The position numbers and the translations under genes were made by a program. The notes beneath the pieces are model-generated. The model did not search any database, was not told the origin of the DNA, and saw only the letters and a program-made list of their open reading frames with translations. From the NCBI RefSeq assembly GCF_001949145.1, contig NW_019091407.1, forward strand, positions 810,804-874,803: 64,000 nucleotides of DNA, written 5' to 3'. Shown one piece after another: positions 58,430 to 64,000 of the stretch (the stretch's first letter is position 1; every line of letters begins with the position of its first letter). This DNA is from Acanthaster planci (taxonomy: Eukaryota; Echinodermata; Asteroidea; Valvatida; Acanthasteridae).

Positions 58430-61400
58430 CGTGATGTACCTGAATGGATGTATGAGCTTAATTCAAATATGTCTTCTGATAGTAAAAGTTAATCGAAACG
58501 TTGTTAGTTTAATAAGGGATGGTTTTTTAGGGCATTCTCTCGGCTGCTACGTAATCACCTCATGAATTGTGAGGAGATTTGAGGGCAAGCGCAGATGAGC
58601 AATAAGGAATCTGCGTAAATGTTCCTGGTTTCCCTATAGAAATGTTCAAAGTCCGAATTATACGTTTATAAGGGAGGAGGGAACTAGGCTCTCGACTGAG
58701 CCTCAGTGTACACTTTACGGTCACTTCCGAGAGACAGTTGCACACGAAGCCCATATCCAGTGGCCTATAAATTGTAGATGCAATGAGTTTTTCTTAAATT
58801 GTTTTTTTTGTGCCACTTTGAACTTTTCTTCAATAGGCTATATGAAAACTCCTTTAAAAATTTTGAACACTACAAACTATCTTTGCTTTCTCTTACAAAC
58901 GAGGGCGCTGTCGCTATGATGTCATTCAGGGCAGACAAAGTTCTGTGCACAGATTTTGCTGTTAAACTTATAAACTTAAATTTACATTTCTGAGAAAGGA
59001 AAGGGACCGATGCCTGCTTAGTGCTGTCACAGCTGAATCGGCTGAAATACATACATTAATTTGGTTTTGTCGTTTCTTCTCCAAAAAGACCATGGTTGAG
59101 TAATCTTAGGTTAATTAGCCGAATTTCTTTCTTTTTGGTTTTGTCCCTCGGCCAAGTATTGCAATGCATCCATGGGCCTATATGAGTGCCCTCTCCTAGT
59201 ATTTGGTGAATGAAGTATGCATGTGTGAAATTTGCAACATGTTGCCTGTTAGAAAGCATCGACAGACAGTGAGACTTGAACGGCGCCCTCTGTTGATTCA
59301 CCTAGTTAAAAGTTAACGGCCTAACGTCTCAATCAATAGTGCCCACAATATTTTGGATATTTAATCACCAGCCAGTCTTTCCGTCAAATGTGATTATTTT
59401 GCCAAATTTCACACTTCATTTTTCCACCTAAATTTCTCCAAATCCCAAGGTTAACTGTGACTCCCAAACCAGCCTACTTAACCGCAAATTATCCCAGACC
59501 AACCCTGTGCGTGAATCTTAAAAGTGAGATCGTTCCTTTATAATTTGGAGGATTTTAGAGGCCCTTTTTGTCTCCAGCAGAATCAAAGTTATCCATAATA
59601 ACTTAAGTGAAAGTTACAGTGTAGTTTTGCATATTGTTTAATCAGTTCATGTTTGTATTTTATTCCATTTACTTCTGCTCACACATAACTATTAAGGCCA
59701 CATGCCCGTGTCAATTGCCTTTCCTGTTCTTATATTTTGTAGAACCACGGGACACGAGTGACAGTTTCACGGGTCACGGGCTACCAGAGTTTTTTTCCAG
59801 TTTACATGGGCTGCGCAGGTAGGCCTACCATAGCTATCACGGGTCACTTGGTTTCCATGGTTACTACATTCCCACTTGGGTCACCACTGCACCAAACGAC
59901 CTTTATGTGAACTGAACCTTGCAGATCCCTCGTTGATAAAACATTACAGTTTGAGTTGAGAACCAAGCGCCATATTTCCTCGCCCGTTGTTTCATTGCCC
60001 TATCGGCAAAGATGATGACCGCTCTGTAACGTCATGATAGGTCAGCGTGACTACAGCAGTCGTAAATTGCATTCTATGAATTATTTACATTGAATTGTTT
60101 GGTTGAAATTATCTGGAATTTGTTTAATTTTGCCAATTATTATCAATTGTGATTCTGGGAAACTGTATTTGTTTTCTGACATGGAGTAGTTTTTATTATT
60201 TTCCATTCTAGATGGTTTTTGTATGTAGATGATCTGTGGAGCACCGATGTTCTTGCGACCCGCTAACTTGTGAGGCCCAAGAGTTGGGTTCCGCAGACAC
60301 TGATTCAACTTGCCGAGTGAAGCTTGTTCCGCAACCTGATGATGTCTTTGTAGCAACCTGATAGTTTCCACTGCTTTGCTCCTTGGTGTCGGTGGAAACT
60401 ACTACAGCTGTGACAAATCAGAATTTTCTATCAACTATTTATTTCTTGTATTTAATTCCTGAAAATGTTTTGATAATTTCAGTGAGTATGGTTACATTGT
60501 GGGGATCATTGTGGAAAATTTGTAATACTTTATTCCTTGATATTTTCACCTTTTTGAATGTACGTCTCGCTGATCTACACCATCTACACCACCTACACCA
60601 ATCTACTGAATTCACATTGTGACACAAGTTTGGGATTGATTATTGAATTCAGTGCCAGGTTTGATTTGCCTGGAAATTAAGAATATTCTGTTTTGATGTT
60701 TTGTGTTTATTATGTTGCAATTGGATTGAGTATTGAGATAGTTGGTTGAATATTGAATTGGAGAATTAAATTAGAGAGTTTTAGACCGATTTGAAATTAA
60801 GGAAAGCTGAACAAATTACTGACAAATGTACATGGTGTGAATGTATTCACTGAAATTGCAGATATTTATTGAATTGAGTATTTTCCATACATAGAAGGAA
60901 TTGAACTGTATAGAAATAGAAACTAGTGAGTTTTAAATTTTCAGATGTTTGTGACTTAGAGAGATAATTAACTGTTATTTAAATATCCAGGTGCATTACC
61001 GTGCATTGTAAAATCTGAGGCAAATTTGTAGGTGACTAAGAATATTCACAAAGTGAAGATTTCCTTGCAATTTCGAATTTCATATAATTTCTATTTAAAA
61101 AAACATAAGTTGAATATATTGTAAATATTAGAAATTTGTGTCGGTGTGTTTTTGCTATGGTTCCCGTAACTGTGACAATTGCTATACACATAAACAATGA
61201 ACCAGCAAAGAAGAAAGAATAGTCCAGCAAAATTTACAACACGTTTTTATGCACAAACTAATAAAACACTAGGGTTGTCTTCCTGGAATGATATAAACCA
61301 AAAATATGGTAAAGTCCCCTTCGAAACAATGAAACAACCGTTGAAATAAAGTAAACTGAAAAACAACCGTTGAAATAAAGTACACAGAGAAATAACAGTT

Positions 61401-62248
61401 GAAATAAGGTACATTGGGTAAAACAACAGTGTATTTTGAAGGATCCTATTAAAAAATAATAATTAGAGCTACCCTTTACGATGCACTGGCGAAAGAAATC
61501 TATCCAACTACTTACTTAAGAATATTTTTTGTGTTCCGCGAAAAGAGAGAGAACGAGAGACCTAAAAAAATTTAGAAAAAAAAAGGACTGGGGACGAAAA
61601 TCACCAGTTTAATTTGTTTTCAAAACAATACCCGTCCAAAATGACCCCTTTTTGTGGTCTGTCATTTGTCTTCTGAAGAGTGCCCCTGGTCCTCGCGACA
61701 CATATGAATAACAGTTCATGACAGTAACGTCCAAAAATTATATATACCGAAATGAGCTATATACCGAAAAGAATTTGAACTTCAAGTTGGATTTTTATCA
61801 TACTGTGCCTTCTGGTGGTTACTACCGAACAGAGCCATGCAGCTTTATGGATAATTTAGTCGGGCCTTATGTATGGCGTACACACGAAACGCTGGGTAAA
61901 ATTACATGGCTCATGGGGGCGACATAAAATCTTCCTGGTTTTTAATTGAATTACGTTTCATGTTTGGTCCAATGAATGCTCCAGTTGAGATGTATTCGTG
62001 ACATGTAAAATGTCAAATCATTGATCTGGGACCTTATCAAGTAGTTCTAGTATGTTTTAACCTGTAGTTACCTGTGTGACGTCAAGTTTTGAACAACACC
62101 GAACTGAAGATGTGGGCTCAACCTGACACGACATTGCATTTTACGGAAGCCCGTGAGTTTTTATTGCGAAACAAGGAAATAACACTGCGAAATAACTTTG
62201 CGAAGTAATGCAAAAGTATTGCAAAATAACACAGTAGTTCTATGGACA
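58430..62248. other. 5' flank of copy F with a 2.1-kb unshared insertion
   Basis: No gene supported. 58630-58995 and 61170-62130 are related to the flank of copy E, but the 2.1 kb between them (about 59010-61170) has no counterpart there. That stretch is AT-rich, with GAATTG/TTGAATATTGA-like tracts near 60720-60800 and a small CTACACCA repeat at 60576-60605. I found no element ends. Confidence 0.45.
58635..58765 (-). promoter_or_regulatory. Conserved upstream block with ETS-like motif, copy F
   Basis: Minus strand: GCAACTGTCTCTCGGAAGTG, then GTACACTGAGGCTCAG. It lies 206-336 bases upstream of the start codon at 58429 and is conserved with 49880-50015. Position and conservation suggest a promoter element of the ancestral C11orf68-like gene. 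This is inference, since the whole flank is duplicated. Confidence 0.35.
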
Positions 62249-62993
62249 TCTGGGGCACGTTTGCGCGGTTACTCTGGTTAACAACAGTTTATAGGCCTAG
62301 GATGCGTGCACATTATACCCTGGTGCAGGAATACACTCCCCTTTAGTGAGAGTATACTCTCGCTGACCAGTGCGTCGCACTCCAGCCGAGCGAACGCACC
62401 CTTGATCTTGAGTGAGCAGTTCAGGTGATTTTCCGTGAAATAGTAATCGAGGAAAGCTAAGCACGGCATATTACGCAAACTCTTGAGCTTCTACTTCCCT
62501 CTTAATTTGAGTAATAATCACAAATTGTGATTTGGGGCAGAAAATCATGGTATCGTCGTAAGTTACACACACACACTTCAATATTATCCGAGAGAAGGAA
62601 CAGCAAAATAAGTAACTATATCTCAGATCCATGCGCGCAACCAATCCTGCCCGTGTGACTTCATGAAAATGGGTGTTCGTGCAGTGTCTATCAAGACAAG
62701 TTTAAGGACCCTAAAACGAAGTTTGGTCCAGTACAGATTGTCCAGGAGAAAGAACAAGTCATCAATTGTTGACGTTGCTCTTTTCATACTGGAGCAGACG
62801 CAGGGGGTGCGTTCGACCGAGCTGCTCGTGGTAGCACTATATTCCTGAGCGTCCGACCGGCTGAAGTACGACCCACGGGTCAGCGAGAGTATACTCTCGC
62901 TAACGGGTGGAGTATTTACTCCTGCATCCGGGTATATTGCACAAGCATCCTACTTTTGCTAACCGGACCAACCGCGTGAACGTGCCCCAAATG
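62249..62993. mobile_element. Inverted-repeat element, arms ~160-190 bp
   Basis: The left arm (from about 62249) starts TGGGGCACGTTTGCGCGGTT and includes GGTGCAGGAATACACTCC and GAGAGTATACTCTCGCTGA. The right arm (to about 62993) is the reverse complement with moderate divergence: it includes TCAGCGAGAGTATACTCTCGC and ends GCGTGAACGTGCCCCA. The 6-bp-stem palindrome around GAGTATACTC sits in both arms. The centre (about 62440-62790) shows no protein family. Target duplication not resolved. Confidence 0.72.
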
Positions 62994-64000
62994 CCTGTTG
63001 CGTTATTTCCAAAATGTATTGCATTATTTCGCAAAATATTTTTGCATAGTTCAAAGTGGCACTAACGGGCCTCCGTGGCAAGCAACCTGCGATTGCGTGA
63101 CTAGTTTGAGGGAAATACCCATGCTAAGAATAGAACTTTAGTTTTGTTTGCTACATCCCTCGCGTTCCAGTTCTCCTTACCTGTTGTGTTTTTTACCTTT
63201 TGTTGAGCACTGGGCCATTACCCATATAAGCGCGTCTTGTAGCGCATTTGGTTTGATAGCTCTTGAACTCAGGATTCGCTTGCTGTATAGAGACCCTGGA
63301 GTCTGTTTTGGAGCTGGTCCTCTCTGCTATACCATCATCTTTGTGCAATGAAATGTGTAGGCATGTGCCGGGTACCCGCCCGTCGATTTCAAAACCCGAT
63401 TCCATTTTTCCGGGCCGGGTGCCCGTAAAAAAGTAAATAAATTTGGAACAAACATTCATGCATAAAATGTCTGTAAAATTTCTTACTGAAGGACAGACTT
63501 CATGGACAACCACCGTGCCGATGAAAACCCGGTCCCGCGGTCATACATGAAACTTGAATTTGGAGATCGACAGCTAATTTTGTTACCCACTCCGCCCGGC
63601 CCATTGTACCGCAAGTCGTTTTCCTAGTTCCGGAATTTCCAAGTTCACAAGGGCGAAAAAACCACTAAAATTCACGGGCGATAAGTCACTCGCTACGTGT
63701 GATTTTAAATATTTCTTTAAATTGAAAAGTCATATAAACCTTTGCATCTAATGTCTGCTTAATCTAAATGACTGTTTTAGAGTTTCCGTTTTTGTAATTT
63801 ACCGAAAACTGCAAGCTTTTCCCCCACTCTCGGATCGCGCGGCGTTACCACGCAAAGTTGTTGCGAACTCAACTACACGGGCGCAGCAGAAATGTATGTG
63901 ACGTAATGGGTTCGTCAACTGTGCGGCGCGGGGAGGGTAACGTTGATAGCTCACTGTTCATTTGAAAAGCAGAGTCAAGGCTTACGCAATTTCTACCTTT
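62994..64000. other. Right end of window, no gene supported
   Basis: 63040-63180 closely matches 51250-51385 (AGTGGCACTAACGGGCCTCC, CTAAGAATAGAACTTTAG), closing the duplicated flank. 63365-63430 has CGGGTACCCG-rich sequence. After 63550 the sequence is unrelated, and only short frames occur. Confidence 0.5.

Overview
This is a gene-poor, repeat-rich window of animal nuclear DNA, not bacterial. All genes have introns with GT-AG junctions. There are tRNA-derived SINEs, inverted-repeat elements, a dead piggyBac-type transposase, microsatellites and a 657-base run of N (45971-46627). The gene families and SINE types suit an invertebrate deuterostome (echinoderm, hemichordate or cephalochordate). 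I cannot settle the species by reading.

Left part (1-21.6 kb, + strand): a tandem array of short-chain dehydrogenases most like mitochondrial D-beta-hydroxybutyrate dehydrogenase (BDH1, SDR9C group). Two copies are complete, with the same four-exon plan: 15154-17980 (359 aa) and 18840-21600 (368 aa). A third copy shows only exons 3-4 (3757-4586). A fourth shows a badly broken exon 1 and an intact exon 2 (7404-12985) and no exons 3-4. A decayed piggyBac remnant (about 60-815) lies before the array. The long introns and spacers hold SINEs, hairpin elements, an 84-bp minisatellite, a 21-bp tandem repeat and a perfect 55-bp palindrome.

Middle part (25.8-41.7 kb, - strand): one calmodulin-like gene. 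Its six coding exons join in frame into a 164-residue protein with four complete EF hands and an extra lysine-rich N-terminus. Nearly all of this stretch is intron; one intron carries a CAAA/CGAA microsatellite and two carry copies of a dispersed repeat.

Right part (45.3-64 kb, - strand): two tandem copies of a gene of the C11orf68/BLES03 (UPF0696, DUF1917, eIF4E-like fold) family. The first (45319-48704) appears intact apart from the assembly gap. The second (56177-58429) keeps all splice sites but has an in-frame stop in exon 2 and a one-base deletion in exon 3, so it looks like a young pseudogene. Their upstream flanks are also duplicated (about 49.8-55.1 kb versus 58.6-63.2 kb). The first flank is interrupted by a 3.2-kb foldback element (51465-54674) with CGTCG-rich inverted ends of about 450 bp, a 6-bp target duplication and a neighbouring unoccupied copy of its target site. 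The second flank carries another inverted-repeat element (about 62249-62993).

The three gene groups show no obvious common pathway. Ketone-body/steroid-type dehydrogenases, a calcium sensor and a putative RNA-cap-binding-like protein seem simply to be neighbours. The most distinctive content is structural: gene duplication and decay, and inverted-repeat transposons.
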